A stretch of 64,000 nucleotides of DNA from Pseudarthrobacter sp. PS3-L1 (GTDB taxonomy: Bacteria; Actinomycetota; Actinomycetes; Actinomycetales; Micrococcaceae). The notes under the pieces were generated by a model. The model searched no databases and was not told the DNA's origin. It saw only the letters and a program-made list of their open reading frames with translations. Positions 9,787 through 20,164 of the stretch are shown one piece after another; within the stretch, counting starts at the first letter, position 1, and each line of letters starts with the position of its first letter. The stretch spans positions 558,001-622,000 of the forward strand of contig NZ_JASISU010000001.1 of assembly GCF_030063285.1 (NCBI RefSeq), given 5' to 3'. The position numbers and the translations under genes were made by a program.

Positions 9787-10566
9787 TCAGTTCAGGGGGC
9801 GGGTTCCCTCGGGGAGGGCACCGCCCGCAATCAGTTCGGCGGTGGCATCAGCGAAGGCAGTGAGGGCCACGCGCTGGGTCCAGGGGCCATAGGAGATGCG
9901 GGAGACACCGAGTTCCTGGAGCCTGGCCGGAGACAGCGAACCGGGAACGTTGATGACGGAGACCTTGTTGGTGCCAATCCCGGCAACAAGTGCTTTGACG
10001 GTAGCCTCATCCAGCAGTCCGGGGACAAAAACGGTGGTGGCTCCAACGTCCAGGAAAGCCTTTCCGCGTTCGATTGCATCAGCGAGGACATCGTCCGGGT
10101 TGCGGTCACCGCCCTTGACGAAGGCATCGGTGCGGGCGTTGAGGACAAAGTCGATACCCTCGTCCTGTCCCGCCCTGACCACCGCGCTCATCTGCGCAAT
10201 CGCGTCGGCCAGGGGGCGCATCTGGTCCTCGATATTGGCGCCGACAATCCCGACCCCGATTGCCCGGCGGACAGTCTCGCCCGGATTGCCGTAGCCGGAT
10301 TCGAGGTCCGCACTCACGGGCAGCGACGTGGCTGCGGCGATCCGGCCTGCGGCTTCAATCATGAGGTGGGCGGGGATGTTCTCGCCGTCCTCATACCCCA
10401 GGGATGCTGCGATGGAGTGGCTGGCGGTGGCGAGTGCCTTCACGCCCGCTACGTCTGCAGCGACGCTAGCGGTAATGGCGTCCCAGACGTTGATGACCTG
10501 CAGGATTTCGGGGGCCTGGTGGAGGCGGAGAAGTTCTGACGCTTTTGCGGGGCTGATTTCAGTCAT
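9787..10566 (-). CDS. Isocitrate lyase / phosphoenolpyruvate mutase family protein
   Basis: A 259-aa TIM-barrel of the ICL/PEP-mutase superfamily, beginning MTEISPAKASELLRLHQAP. Visible features: INVWDAITASVAADVAGVKA, the metal-binding LPVSADLESGYGNP segment (equivalent to the D-x-D/E region), NIEDQ and FVLNARTDAFVKGG. The KKCGH catalytic loop of true isocitrate or methylisocitrate lyases is absent, as in the short oxaloacetate decarboxylase / PEP mutase-like branch, so the reaction is probably C-C or P-C bond chemistry on a 2-oxoacid; the substrate is unknown. It is the first gene of the three-gene operon. Confidence 0.85.
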   Translation of the reverse strand: MTEISPAKASELLRLHQAPEILQVINVWDAITASVAADVAGVKALATASHSIAASLGYEDGENIPAHLMIEAAGRIAAATSLPVSADLESGYGNPGETVRRAIGVGIVGANIEDQMRPLADAIAQMSAVVRAGQDEGIDFVLNARTDAFVKGGDRNPDDVLADAIERGKAFLDVGATTVFVPGLLDEATVKALVAGIGTNKVSVINVPGSLSPARLQELGVSRISYGPWTQRVALTAFADATAELIAGGALPEGTRPLN

Positions 10567-10572
10567 GCTGCG

Positions 10573-10578
10573 AGCCTA
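10573..10578 (-). promoter_or_regulatory. -10 box of the PEPM-DUF2071-AlkC-like operon (leaderless)
   Basis: TAGGCT on the minus strand is separated from ATG 10566 by 6 bases, so transcription should start at the A of the ATG. Confidence 0.5.
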
Positions 10579-10689
10579 ACCGACGCCATGCGCACCAGGC
10601 AGCGCTTTAAGCCGGAGGCAAAGCCGCCGGTCGTGGACGGCTGGACGCCACGCCGGACCAGTTTTGCGGAGCGTGGACTTTTTGGTGGT

Positions 10690-11661
10690 TCAGGGAGCCG
10701 CAAGCGCTCCCATGAACGCAACGGTGGCCTTCGAGATTTGCTGCTGGGCGTCCTCGCGGCTGGTCCCGGGCGTACCGTCGCCGGGCTGCGGACCGTAGTC
10801 ACCGAAGAAGGCATGCACCCCGCCCTGGACTGCGGTGAAGGTTGCATCACCGGGCAACAGGTCGCGGGATGCCTCGACCTTGTCCGGAGTACTGAGGCCA
10901 TCGTTGATACCGGAGAGGGACAGGACTGCCAGCCCTTCGCGCTCGCGCAGTGATCCCAGCGGGTAGGACGCGTAGAGGACCAGGCCGCTGATGTCGCTGT
11001 TGTCTCCAGCAAATGAGGAGGCGCTGACGCCGCCGAGGGAGTGCCCGCCCACGGCCCACGTGGTGACACTGGGGTTGGCCTCGATGGCACCGCTGGCCTG
11101 GTTCCCGTCGAGAAGGCTCAGGCCGAGTGGGGATTTGAGGATGACCACCAATGATCCTGCGTCCACCACGGGAGCCAGGATGTCCTGGTAAGCGCGGGCA
11201 TCAACACGGGCCCCGGGGTAGAAGATCAGGCCCTTTGTTGCCGCTGCGCCGTCTGGCGCCATGGTGATGGTGGTGGGGGTCTCCGTGATCGAGAAGTCCG
11301 ACGCCGGTCCAGCCGACGCCGCATCGCGTGGCTGGTAGGCGAACGGATTAAGCCAGGCAAGGGCCGCTACCAGCGCCAGGACAGCAAGGCGCCCAAGCCA
11401 GACACCCACCGCGCGGGCGGTGGACCGTTTCCGGAAACCCGCCCGCCGGCGCCATAGCACTGTTGCCCAGGCGAGACCGGCGACGGCGGCAGCCAGGAGC
11501 AGGGCCGGAAGCAGTGGGTGCCCGGCCAGGACAGCCGGATTGCCACTCAGCATGAACGCCGGGACCAGGAGCAGGGCAGCGGCACACACCACGGACGCCC
11601 AGAAGAGAACAGTGCGGGACGCACGGGTGGGCGGCGTGGCTACCTGAGTTGGCGAGGTCAT
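10690..11661 (-). CDS. Membrane-anchored alpha/beta hydrolase
   Basis: A 323-aa protein with three hydrophobic segments (about 18-40, 47-68, 88-105) followed by an extracytoplasmic-looking alpha/beta hydrolase domain. The nucleophile elbow is GGHSLGG, the acid is probably in LSGINDG, and the catalytic His is in GGVHAFFGDYG. This matches small Abhydrolase_5-like proteins of actinobacteria. The natural ester or lipid substrate is unknown. TAATAT upstream predicts a leaderless mRNA. About 120 bases separate its end from the next minus-strand gene, with no clear terminator. Confidence 0.82.
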   Translation of the reverse strand: MTSPTQVATPPTRASRTVLFWASVVCAAALLLVPAFMLSGNPAVLAGHPLLPALLLAAAVAGLAWATVLWRRRAGFRKRSTARAVGVWLGRLAVLALVAALAWLNPFAYQPRDAASAGPASDFSITETPTTITMAPDGAAATKGLIFYPGARVDARAYQDILAPVVDAGSLVVILKSPLGLSLLDGNQASGAIEANPSVTTWAVGGHSLGGVSASSFAGDNSDISGLVLYASYPLGSLREREGLAVLSLSGINDGLSTPDKVEASRDLLPGDATFTAVQGGVHAFFGDYGPQPGDGTPGTSREDAQQQISKATVAFMGALAAP

Positions 11662-11667
11662 GCCCCC

Positions 11668-11673
11668 ATATTA
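11668..11673 (-). promoter_or_regulatory. -10 box for the alpha/beta hydrolase (leaderless)
   Basis: TAATAT on the minus strand lies 6 bases upstream of ATG 11661; the spacer GGGGGC could also act as a weak ribosome binding site. Confidence 0.5.
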
Positions 11674-11728
11674 GTTCCATCATGGAGATAATTTCCAGCC
11701 GTTCCGGAGATCAGCGGGTGGGAGAAAG

Positions 11729-13096
11729 TCACGTCTGCCGGAAAGTCGCCCCATGGGCGGAAACGGGGAGCAGGTCGGCTCCGTCAGTTCGCAGGCGTGA
11801 GCGCAGCGTCCCGCTCCTGGGCTCGGTGTCATAGAGTCCACGCTTGGCAAGCTCCGGGACCACCAGTTCGGCGAAGTCATTCAGGGATCCGGGGCTGACC
11901 AGTGGGTTGATCATGTATCCGTCCAACCCGGAAGTTTCCGAGTGCTCCTGAATCTGCCGGGCTACATCCCCGGGAGTTCCGATGAACAGCAGGTCTGTTC
12001 CCCGGGTGACGTCAGCAAACTTGCGGCGCACGTCACCGGCCGTCAATGGAGCATCGCCAGGGCTGCCCTTGACCACATAGGAGGTCAGGCCATTACTGGT
12101 GGTGGTCAGTGGCTCGTTATCGGCGTAGCGGCTCAGGTCGATCCCGGTGTCACCGGCGTAACTGACCAGTTGGGCCTCTACATGGTAGTTCCGCTGGAGT
12201 TCCTGATACTTTTCCTGGGCCTCTCCCGCGGTGCGTGCGGTGACGATCCTGGCCAGTGCCATGGACCTGACCTCTCCCGCCGGGCGTCCTACGGCCAGCG
12301 CCCTGGCCTGGATGTCTGCCAGTCCCACGGCGATCTCCTGCGGATCCTTTTTCGGCAGGAGGATGACTTCGGCATGCTTGGCTGCAAACTCGCGTCCCCG
12401 CGGCGACCAGCCCGCCTGGAACAGTGTGGGGGTGCGCTGGGGTGAGGGGGACGTCAGCGATGGACCCTCCACCCGGAAGTGTTCGCCGTCGTGCCTGATC
12501 GGGTGGACAGCGCCGGGGCGTGCGTAGAGGCGATCCTCCTTGCTCCCGATGACTGCGTCCTGTGCCCAGCTACCCTCCAACAGTTTGTAGAACACGTCCA
12601 TGAACTCATCGGCCCTGGCATAACGGTCAGCATGCTTGAGCATTTCATCCATGCCGAAGTTCCGCGCTGCGCTCGAAAGGTAGGAGGTGACGATGTTCCA
12701 GCCGATGCGGCCGTTGCTCAGATGATCCAGCGTGCCAAACCGTCGGGCCATGGAGAAGGGGTGCTCGTAGGTGGTGGAGGCGGTGATCACGAAGGCCAGG
12801 CGTTCGGTGAGGGCGGCCAGCGCAGGGACGTACATGAAGGGATCGTTGGCTGGAGCTTCCACAGCCCAGCCCACGGCGGCATCCGAGGATCCGCCGTACA
12901 CGTCGTAGAGTCCCAGCACGTCAGCGAAGAACAGGGCATCCAGGTTCGCTTCTTCGGCAGTCTGGGCTACGTTGCGCCAGCGGTCCAGTGAATTGACCTG
13001 CAGCCGGTCGTCCAAGGGGTGCGTCCAGAGGCTGGGCGCCCCGCCGCAGCCCACGCTGGCCTGTTCGTAGAGGGAGAAAAGCAGTGGTGAGCTCAT
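11729..13096 (-). CDS. NtaA/SnaA/DszA-type FMN-dependent monooxygenase (luciferase-like)
   Basis: A 455-aa TIM-barrel monooxygenase of the nitrilotriacetate monooxygenase family. Family markers include the [11 protein letters not shown] strand, the [27 protein letters not shown] region and [19 protein letters not shown], plus a late [14 protein letters not shown]. These enzymes use FMNH2 from a partner reductase and O2 to cleave C-N or C-S bonds (nitrilotriacetate, sulfones, dimethylsulfide). No reductase gene is adjacent. The start ATG overlaps the stop of the upstream permease gene by 4 bases (ATGA), so the two are translationally coupled and the permease may import the substrate. Confidence 0.88.
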   Translation of the reverse strand: MSSPLLFSLYEQASVGCGGAPSLWTHPLDDRLQVNSLDRWRNVAQTAEEANLDALFFADVLGLYDVYGGSSDAAVGWAVEAPANDPFMYVPALAALTERLAFVITASTTYEHPFSMARRFGTLDHLSNGRIGWNIVTSYLSSAARNFGMDEMLKHADRYARADEFMDVFYKLLEGSWAQDAVIGSKEDRLYARPGAVHPIRHDGEHFRVEGPSLTSPSPQRTPTLFQAGWSPRGREFAAKHAEVILLPKKDPQEIAVGLADIQARALAVGRPAGEVRSMALARIVTARTAGEAQEKYQELQRNYHVEAQLVSYAGDTGIDLSRYADNEPLTTTSNGLTSYVVKGSPGDAPLTAGDVRRKFADVTRGTDLLFIGTPGDVARQIQEHSETSGLDGYMINPLVSPGSLNDFAELVVPELAKRGLYDTEPRSGTLRSRLRTDGADLLPVSAHGATFRQT

Positions 13097-14577
13097 GTGC
13101 GGGAGGTACTTTCGTCAGGGGTGGAGGAGTGGGAGACAGCGGCGGTGGACGCTCGCCGGGTGGGTCGGCCGTGCCGGAGGTAGAACCAGAGGTAGCAGGC
13201 GGCCACAAAGGGAATGCCGAAGTACAGGGCCGCTGACTGGTTGGGGTCAAGGGCGAGCCCGACGACGGATGCCAGGCACAGAACAAAGGCCAGGATAGGG
13301 ACATAGGGGAACAGCGGGGCCCGGTAGGGCAGCGCGGTGACGTTGCCGCCGTCGCGAACAAAAGCGCGACGGTGGCAGAAGTGTGAGGCAACAATGGACA
13401 TCCAGACCCCCACCACGGCGAAACCTGCAATGGAGACCAGGACCAGGTAGACGGACTCCGCCGCGACCACGCTGGAGAGGAGGGACGCGATGCCGCCCAC
13501 CATGCTGACAGCCAGGGCAACCAGCGGGACGCCGCGGGCGGTCAGGCGGCGGAAGGCGTGCGGTGCATGGCCCTCATCAGCGAGGGAGAAAAGCATTCGT
13601 GCGCAGGAGTACAGGCCACTGTTGCCAGCTGAGAGAAGGGCTGTGATGATCACGAAATTCATGATGTCGCCGGCATGCGGGATCCCCAGCGAACTGAAGA
13701 CCGTCACAAAAGGGCTCTCATCCAGGCCCACGTCGTGGTAGGGGACTGTGGCTGCAATGACGGTGATGGCACCAACAAAGAACACCAGGAGCCGGAAAAC
13801 TGTTGCCCGGATGGCTTTGGGAATAGCTGTTTCCGGATTTCTCGTTTCGCCGGCTGCCACACCAATCAGCTCTGAGCCGGAGAAGGCGTAAAACACGGCC
13901 AGGGTGGTGACAAGGACGCCCGTGAATCCGTGGGGGAACAGCCCGGCTTCGGTGGTGAAATTGCTGAAGAGAAGCGGCGGTCCAGCATCAGCATTTAATG
14001 GCTGGAATCCCACGAGTGCTGCACCACCGATAACGATCAGTGCCACGATGGTGCCCACCTTGACCAGGGAGAGCCAAAACTCGGATTCGCCAAAAACCCT
14101 TGTGGAAAAGGCATTCAGGCCAAAGATCAGGGCCGCGAACACCACGCACCAGATCCAGACGTCCACGCCAGGAAACCAGCGCTGCATGAGGATTCCGCAG
14201 GCAGTGAACTCGGAACCCAGTGCCACCGCCCAGCAGAGCCAGTAGAGCCAGGCGGTGGTAAAGCCGGTGGCTGGGCCAATGGAGCGGGCAGCGTAGATAT
14301 GGAAGGCGCCAGCCACGGGATAGGCAAGGGCCAGTTCGCCCAGGCACGTCATCACCAGGTACACCACAAAAGCTCCCACCAGGTAGGCCAGGACGGCGCC
14401 GAGGGGGCCCGCCTGGCCAATGGTGTAGCCGGAGCCAAGGAACAGGCCAGAACCAATGACGCCGCCCATGGCGATCATGACCAGGTGCCGGGCTTCCATG
14501 CTCCGCTTGAGCGGCGCTGCCGTCCCGGAATTACGGGGCGGAGTGGGCGGGGACAGCGTGGGTGGAATCGTGGGCAT
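13093..14577 (-). CDS. APC-superfamily amino acid permease
   Basis: A 494-aa transporter with about 12 membrane segments. The APC consensus [21 protein letters not shown] lies in helix 1 (about 37-58), followed by [18 protein letters not shown] and [19 protein letters not shown]. This is the AAT-like branch that carries amino acids or related zwitterions by H+ symport. It heads an operon with the flavin monooxygenase at 11729. Start ATG 14577 is preceded by TACCGT at leaderless spacing. Confidence 0.9.
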   Translation of the reverse strand: MPTIPPTLSPPTPPRNSGTAAPLKRSMEARHLVMIAMGGVIGSGLFLGSGYTIGQAGPLGAVLAYLVGAFVVYLVMTCLGELALAYPVAGAFHIYAARSIGPATGFTTAWLYWLCWAVALGSEFTACGILMQRWFPGVDVWIWCVVFAALIFGLNAFSTRVFGESEFWLSLVKVGTIVALIVIGGAALVGFQPLNADAGPPLLFSNFTTEAGLFPHGFTGVLVTTLAVFYAFSGSELIGVAAGETRNPETAIPKAIRATVFRLLVFFVGAITVIAATVPYHDVGLDESPFVTVFSSLGIPHAGDIMNFVIITALLSAGNSGLYSCARMLFSLADEGHAPHAFRRLTARGVPLVALAVSMVGGIASLLSSVVAAESVYLVLVSIAGFAVVGVWMSIVASHFCHRRAFVRDGGNVTALPYRAPLFPYVPILAFVLCLASVVGLALDPNQSAALYFGIPFVAACYLWFYLRHGRPTRRASTAAVSHSSTPDESTSRT

Positions 14578-14584
14578 GGATTCG

Positions 14585-14590
14585 ACGGTA
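14585..14590 (-). promoter_or_regulatory. -10 box of the permease-monooxygenase operon
   Basis: TACCGT on the minus strand ends 7 bases before ATG 14577, consistent with a leaderless or near-leaderless transcript. Confidence 0.4.
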
Positions 14591-14684
14591 GGTCCGCAGC
14601 TGGCCCGTCGTGGAATTCATGACAGAGTGTTGAGCGCGGTTGACGTGTGACGTGCTGTTGTGGGACTGCCCAGACCTGATCCGG

Positions 14685-15545
14685 CTAGGGGTGCCGGACC
14701 CCGTTGCCCGCCAGGATGTCCCGGTAGCCTTCGCGGAATGTGGGGAAGGTGAATTCGAATCCGCTGTGGCGCAGGCGGGCATTGCTGCACCGCTTGTTTC
14801 CGCCGCGCCCATCGCCTGCCCCGCCCACTGCGGGCTCTGCTTCGCCCAACTCGGCGGCCAGGAACCGCAGCACATCTGCCATCTGCGCAGGATCGTTGTC
14901 CACCCCAACGTAGAGGGACGACGGCGTGTCCGCCTGGGTCAGCAGGTGCACTATCGCGGCCGCGGCGTCGTCGCGGTGGATCCGGTTCGTGAAGCGCGGT
15001 ATTTCCGGGATGCTGGCCGTGCCGCTGCGGACCGTTTCGATCAAACGGGTGCGGCCCGGTCCATAGATGCCGCCGAGCCGCAAAGTCACAGCCGCGGTGG
15101 GGGTGCCGGCCAGGCGTTCCTGGAGCAGCACCTCGGCCTCCCGGACAATGCTTCCGGAAAAACCGCCAGGGGCCGTTGTGGTTTCCTCGTCAACCCAGCC
15201 GCCACCTGCATCGCCGTAGACAGCTGTCGAGGAGACGAAGAGTATCCGGTCAGGAACGACGGAATCGCGTTCCAGTGCGGAAAGGACGTTCGTCAAACCG
15301 TTGACGTACGCTTCCCGGTAGGCATTTTCCGAAAAGGAATCAGCCGCCACCGCCACCACAACAGCGCTAACGTCAGGTGGGATTGTGGGAAGGTCTGCGT
15401 TTCTCAGGTCGACGGCCACGCCCTCGATTGCGTCCGGCAGCTTGGCGGGGGAGCGGCGCCATCCGATCACGCGGTGGCCTGCGGCAGCGAACCGCAGGCC
15501 AGCTTCGGTGCCGAGGTCGCCGCATCCGGCCAGCAGGACTGTCAC
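14685..15545 (-). CDS. NAD(P)-dependent SDR epimerase/dehydratase-like protein
   Basis: A 286-aa extended SDR-type protein with an unusual N-terminal nucleotide-binding GCGDLGTEAGLRFAAAGH (about 7-24), a VSSTAVYGDAGGGWVDEE segment containing the catalytic Tyr region, and LRLGGIYGPGRTRL. It resembles the YeeZ/atypical SDR branch. The substrate is unknown. Its ATG overlaps the stop of the upstream MSMEG_6728-like gene by 4 bases, so the pair is coupled. It ends 107 bases before the permease gene. Confidence 0.85.
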   Translation of the reverse strand: MTVLLAGCGDLGTEAGLRFAAAGHRVIGWRRSPAKLPDAIEGVAVDLRNADLPTIPPDVSAVVVAVAADSFSENAYREAYVNGLTNVLSALERDSVVPDRILFVSSTAVYGDAGGGWVDEETTTAPGGFSGSIVREAEVLLQERLAGTPTAAVTLRLGGIYGPGRTRLIETVRSGTASIPEIPRFTNRIHRDDAAAAIVHLLTQADTPSSLYVGVDNDPAQMADVLRFLAAELGEAEPAVGGAGDGRGGNKRCSNARLRHSGFEFTFPTFREGYRDILAGNGVRHP

Positions 15546-16450
15546 GGAGCCGGCACCGGGAAGAAGACGCGTGAATCCTGCAGCAGCGCGGGTGAGTCGA
15601 ACGCGGAGCGCTCAATAACTTCCTTCAGGGTGAAGTTGCGGCCAAAACGGCCATCCTCAAGGGTGATCGGACGCCCGTGGACAGTGCCCAGCGCAAACTT
15701 GGCTCCGTCGTCGAACGGCACTGCAACGTCCGTGTTGCCAGGGAGCGTAGTGAACTGCTGATCCTGTACCTGGCGCCGGCGGGTGGGCTTCTTTTCCTTG
15801 GGCCTGGGAATCTTCTTGGCCTGGCGGGTGGGCCGGCGTGAATCGTCCTGCACGTAAACGGGGGCATAACCGTCGGCCTCGACGGCCGCGGCGACGGCTT
15901 TGTTGTGCACTGCAGGCATGCCCACGGTGGTGAGTGTTTCCGGGGTGAACTCGGGGTGCGGGTTGCGCAGGATCCACAGGAAGTCCTCGCGGGGATCTTC
16001 TGGAATGAATTCGTGCTTCGGTTCTGGCCACACGAAGTCCAAGTCGGCAATATTGTCGTCAAAAACGCCCGTGTAGAACTTGGGCTCCTTGCGCAGCAGC
16101 TTCGACTGGTGGCTCAGGTGGAAGCTCTCATTTCCCAACCAGTAGGGCAGGGGAATCTTGGAGGCGTAATCCGGGTGCGCAGCCTGGGGGGCAAACTCTG
16201 TAATGTTGGCTCGCGTATTGTCCGGGTGTCCGCGGTCCGTCCATTCATCCACCGTGGCCAGAGCGTAGAGGGTCAGCGCCGGGACGTGTCCCATCCACAT
16301 GCGGACGGCGGGGTGATCGGTCCAGCCATACTCGGGAACCACGAGGGCCCGCAGGACATGGAGCGCCTCGACGCGCTGCTTGCCCAGCCGGGCAGTGTCC
16401 AGGGTTGCGGCACTTTTACGGAAGTCTGGGTACGGCAGAAAGGTTTGCAT
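15542..16450 (-). CDS. MSMEG_6728-like conserved protein
   Basis: A 302-aa protein beginning MQTFLPYPDFRKSAATLDTA, with RLGKQRVEALHVLRAL and WTDHPAVRMWMGHVPALTLY. I recognise this as the actinobacterial MSMEG_6728 family, sometimes compared to pyrimidine-dimer glycosylases; function is not established. A longer reading frame starts at 16624, but the family start motif is at 16450 and the upstream stretch looks non-coding. Residues about 210-250 are a Lys/Arg/Pro-rich linker. It is translationally coupled to the SDR gene. TACCGT about 12 bases upstream suggests a very short 5' UTR. Confidence 0.8.
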   Translation of the reverse strand: MQTFLPYPDFRKSAATLDTARLGKQRVEALHVLRALVVPEYGWTDHPAVRMWMGHVPALTLYALATVDEWTDRGHPDNTRANITEFAPQAAHPDYASKIPLPYWLGNESFHLSHQSKLLRKEPKFYTGVFDDNIADLDFVWPEPKHEFIPEDPREDFLWILRNPHPEFTPETLTTVGMPAVHNKAVAAAVEADGYAPVYVQDDSRRPTRQAKKIPRPKEKKPTRRRQVQDQQFTTLPGNTDVAVPFDDGAKFALGTVHGRPITLEDGRFGRNFTLKEVIERSAFDSPALLQDSRVFFPVPAP

Positions 16451-16575
16451 CCCTTTAGTCTGACGGTATGCGCGCATTGTGCCAATTACAGTGCGCGCCG
16501 ACACACCCTGACGTTGCGCAGAAACGCGTGGGATTCCCCGCATGCTGCCGCGTGTGGCGGCTTTTGCCGTTAAAT

Positions 16576-16620
16576 CCACGACGCCGGCCACCTCCCTTTC
16601 AGGGGTGACCGGCGTCGTGG
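16576..16620 (-). terminator. Terminator hairpin downstream of rpf
   Basis: CCACGACGCCGGCCACC (16576-16592) pairs with GGTGACCGGCGTCGTGG (16604-16620) with one mismatch and an 11-base loop. It lies 38 bases after the rpf stop, and GGATTTAACGG follows on the minus strand. Confidence 0.6.
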
Positions 16621-16657
16621 TCAATCCGGCCGGGCTACGCCGGCCAGGGCTTTTACC

Positions 16658-17434
<777 letters not shown>

Positions 17435-17495
17435 ATAGAGGTCATATACGGTGTCTACCGGCTGGGCAGCTCTGGTGAAGGTAGCACCTGGCATA

Positions 17496-17520
17496 GAGGG
17501 GCCCGGAGATCCGGGCTCTC
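17496..17520 (-). terminator. Hairpin after uvrA2-like gene
   Basis: GCCCGG-AGAT-CCGGGC (17501-17516) extended by flanking GAG/CTC pairs lies about 60 bases beyond the stop at 17575. It is a likely terminator; the trailing run is C/T-rich rather than pure T. Confidence 0.4.
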
Positions 17521-17574
17521 ATCCCACGGTAGGTGCTTTGTGCTCCGTTATCAAATCGAGACAAAGTCTGTGAG

Positions 17575-20115
17575 TTAGCTGGAGGGAACCTGAAGAATTG
17601 CCGCCAGGTAGGGTGCTGTTCGGCTTTCGGTGGACCGCGCAACGTCTGCTGCGACGCCTTGGGCAACAACTTTGCCTCCTGCTCCGCCACCTGAGGGGCC
17701 CATGTCAATGACCCAGTCGGCGCCCGCAACCACTGCCATGTCGTGTTCCACCACAACAACAGTGTTTCCCGCTTCCACCAGGGCGTGGAGCTGTTTCATC
17801 AGGAGTTCGACGTCGGCAGGGTGCAGTCCCGTGGTGGGTTCATCCAGGAGATACAGGGTGTGTCCCCGGCGCGCCCGCTGCAGCTCCGTAGCGAGCTTGA
17901 TGCGCTGCGCTTCGCCGCCCGAAAGCTCTGTCGCCGGCTGGCCCAGGCGCAGATACCCGAGCCCCACGTCACGCAGGGACTTGAGGCTCCGCGCAGCCGC
18001 CGGAATCTCGGCCAGGAAATCAGCTGCGTCGTCCACTGTCAGTCGAAGGACGTCAGCGATGTTCTTGCCCTGATAAGTAATCTCAAGGGTTTCGGGGTTG
18101 TAGCGCGAGCCCCCGCACTCCGGGCAGGGTCCGTAGCTGCCCGGCAGGAAGACCAGTTCCACGGAGACGAATCCCTCACCCAGGCACGTTTCACAGCGAC
18201 CGCCAGCGACGTTGAAGGAGAAGCGGCCAGCCCCGAACCCGCGGGCCCTGGCTTCACTGGTGGCGGCAAACTCCTTGCGGACGGCGTCAAAGAGGCCCGT
18301 GTAGGTGGCGAGGTTGGAACGGGGCGTCCGGCCAATGGGCTTCTGATCCACGCTCACGAGGCGATCAAGGCACTCCAGTCCCTTCACCGGCCCCACCGTC
18401 AATGGCGTGTCAGGCCCTGGTTCATCTGGATCCACTGGTGTGCGGTTGGCCGGGTCCTTGAGAAACGCGCCCACCACTTCACCGAGGACATGGCTGACAA
18501 GGGTTGACTTACCAGACCCGGACACTCCGGTTACGGCAGTGAGGACACCCAGCGGGAACCGTGCATCCAGTTCCACCAGGTTGTGCCTGCTGATGTCCTT
18601 GAGCTCTATCCAGCCCTCTGGAGGGCGGGGTACGTGCTTTTCCGTGGTGCCCCGGGCGTCAGCGGGGAAAAGGAACGGGCGGGTCACGGAGTCGGTGACC
18701 TCAGCAAGCCCTTCAACGGGTCCGCTGTAGAGCACCTTGCCACCACCTTCACCGGCCCGTGGCCCAACGTCGACCAGCCAGTCAGCGCGGCGCACGACAT
18801 CCATGTTGTGTTCAACCACAAAAACCGAGTTGCCGGAATCTTTGAGCTGGTCCAAGACGGCAAGGAGCGGTTCGGCGTCGGCCGGATGCAGCCCTGCGGA
18901 CGGCTCGTCCAGGACATAAATGACGCCGAAGAGTCCGGACCGGAGCTGGGTGGCGATCCGGAGCCGCTGCATCTCCCCTGGGGAGAGAGTGGGGGTGGCC
19001 CGTCCCAAGGCAAGGTAGCCCAGCCCTAGGTCCAAAAGCACTGTCACACGCTGCAGCAGGTCTTTGCTGATGGTGACCGCAACGTTGGTTGTCTCACCAG
19101 TGGAGAGTTTCCGCGACGCAGAGCTGGTGGATGTCAGTTCGGCTGTCGGGCGGACAGCGTCGGCCAGTTCCGCCATGGGAAGTGCATTGAGTTCGGCGAT
19201 GGTGCGGCCAGCGAACATCACGGCCAGGGCTTCCGGCGTGAGGCCCGTTCCTTTGCAACGCTGGCAGGGACCCGATTCCATGAACGCCAGGACACGGTCC
19301 CGCATGGAGGCGCTCTGTGAGTCGGCCAGGGTGTGCATGACGTAGCTTTTGGCGCTCCAGAAGCGGCCCTTGTAGGGCTTTGCCACCCGGTCCCGCTGCG
19401 GGGTAACTTCCACCACCGGCTGTTCCTCGGTAAAGAGGATCCAGTCACGGTCTTTTCTGGGCAGCTTGCGCCAGGGGACATCGACGTCGTAACCCAACTG
19501 CGTGACGATGTCCCGCAGGTTCTTCCCCTGCCACGCGCCGGGCCATGCGGCAATGGCACCATCCCGGATGGTCAGTGACGGGTCAGGAACCAGCGATGCC
19601 TCGGTGACTGTGTGGGCAATTCCCAGCCCGTGGCAGATTGGGCACGCGCCCGCGGCGGTATTGGGGGAGAAGGCATCAGAGTCCAGGGATGCGGCCCCGG
19701 GCGGGTAGGTGCCGGCACGCGAGAACAGCATCCGGATCGAGTTTGAGAGTGTTGTCACAGTTCCCACCGTGGAGCGGCTGCTGGGTGCCCCTCGCCGCTG
19801 TTGAAGCGCGACGGCGGGCGGCAGTCCGGTGATCAGGTCCACTTTGGGATTATGGCCCTGTTGGATGAGGCGGCGCGCATAGGGGGCGACGGATTCGAAA
19901 TAGCGGCGCTGGGCTTCGGCGTAGATGGTGCCGAAGGCCAGGGAAGACTTTCCAGACCCGGACACGCCGGTGAACGCCACTATTGCGTCGCGCGGAACGT
20001 CAACGTCCACGTTCTGGAGGTTGTTTTCGCCAGCCCCGCGGACTTTCACGAACCCATCTACCAGGTGGTCTGCGGTCCGCTCAGGGGAAATATCAGTACG
20101 CTTATTTTTTGGCAT
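17575..20115 (-). CDS. UvrA2-like ABC-type excinuclease ATPase
   Basis: An 846-aa duplicated ABC ATPase. Walker A copies are GVSGSGKSS (about 50-60) and GVSGSGKST (about 530). Signature motifs are LSPGEMQRLRIA (about 380) and LSGGEAQRIKLA (about 733), and Zn-finger cysteines occur in CPICHG and CETCLGEG/CPECGG. It is about 100 aa shorter than canonical UvrA (about 950 aa), and the first signature is LSPGE rather than LSGGE, as in UvrA2/DrrC-like paralogues linked to drug or DNA-damage tolerance rather than core nucleotide excision repair. ATG 20115 is preferred over the TTG one codon upstream. Predicted leaderless and divergent from the deaminase gene at 20165. Confidence 0.88.
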   Translation of the reverse strand: MPKNKRTDISPERTADHLVDGFVKVRGAGENNLQNVDVDVPRDAIVAFTGVSGSGKSSLAFGTIYAEAQRRYFESVAPYARRLIQQGHNPKVDLITGLPPAVALQQRRGAPSSRSTVGTVTTLSNSIRMLFSRAGTYPPGAASLDSDAFSPNTAAGACPICHGLGIAHTVTEASLVPDPSLTIRDGAIAAWPGAWQGKNLRDIVTQLGYDVDVPWRKLPRKDRDWILFTEEQPVVEVTPQRDRVAKPYKGRFWSAKSYVMHTLADSQSASMRDRVLAFMESGPCQRCKGTGLTPEALAVMFAGRTIAELNALPMAELADAVRPTAELTSTSSASRKLSTGETTNVAVTISKDLLQRVTVLLDLGLGYLALGRATPTLSPGEMQRLRIATQLRSGLFGVIYVLDEPSAGLHPADAEPLLAVLDQLKDSGNSVFVVEHNMDVVRRADWLVDVGPRAGEGGGKVLYSGPVEGLAEVTDSVTRPFLFPADARGTTEKHVPRPPEGWIELKDISRHNLVELDARFPLGVLTAVTGVSGSGKSTLVSHVLGEVVGAFLKDPANRTPVDPDEPGPDTPLTVGPVKGLECLDRLVSVDQKPIGRTPRSNLATYTGLFDAVRKEFAATSEARARGFGAGRFSFNVAGGRCETCLGEGFVSVELVFLPGSYGPCPECGGSRYNPETLEITYQGKNIADVLRLTVDDAADFLAEIPAAARSLKSLRDVGLGYLRLGQPATELSGGEAQRIKLATELQRARRGHTLYLLDEPTTGLHPADVELLMKQLHALVEAGNTVVVVEHDMAVVAGADWVIDMGPSGGGAGGKVVAQGVAADVARSTESRTAPYLAAILQVPSS

Positions 20116-20122
20116 CAATTCG

Positions 20123-20128
20123 ACTGTA
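20123..20128 (-). promoter_or_regulatory. -10 box for uvrA2-like gene (leaderless)
   Basis: TACAGT on the minus strand ends 7 bases before ATG 20115. Confidence 0.45.
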
Positions 20129-20152
20129 GCCGCTATTGGACCTCCGGGGCAT

Positions 20153-20158
20153 TATCCT
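20153..20158 (+). promoter_or_regulatory. -10 box for the deaminase gene (leaderless)
   Basis: TATCCT ends 6 bases before ATG 20165. Together with the opposite -10 box it defines a divergent promoter in a gap of only 49 bases. Confidence 0.5.
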
Positions 20159-20164
20159 GACCGG

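Noticed and set aside
8878-10539. 553-aa plus-strand open frame
   Set aside because: Antisense to the AlkC-like, DUF2071 and PEPM-like genes, which have recognisable domains; its composition (Gly/Arg/His-rich) is that of a high-GC shadow.
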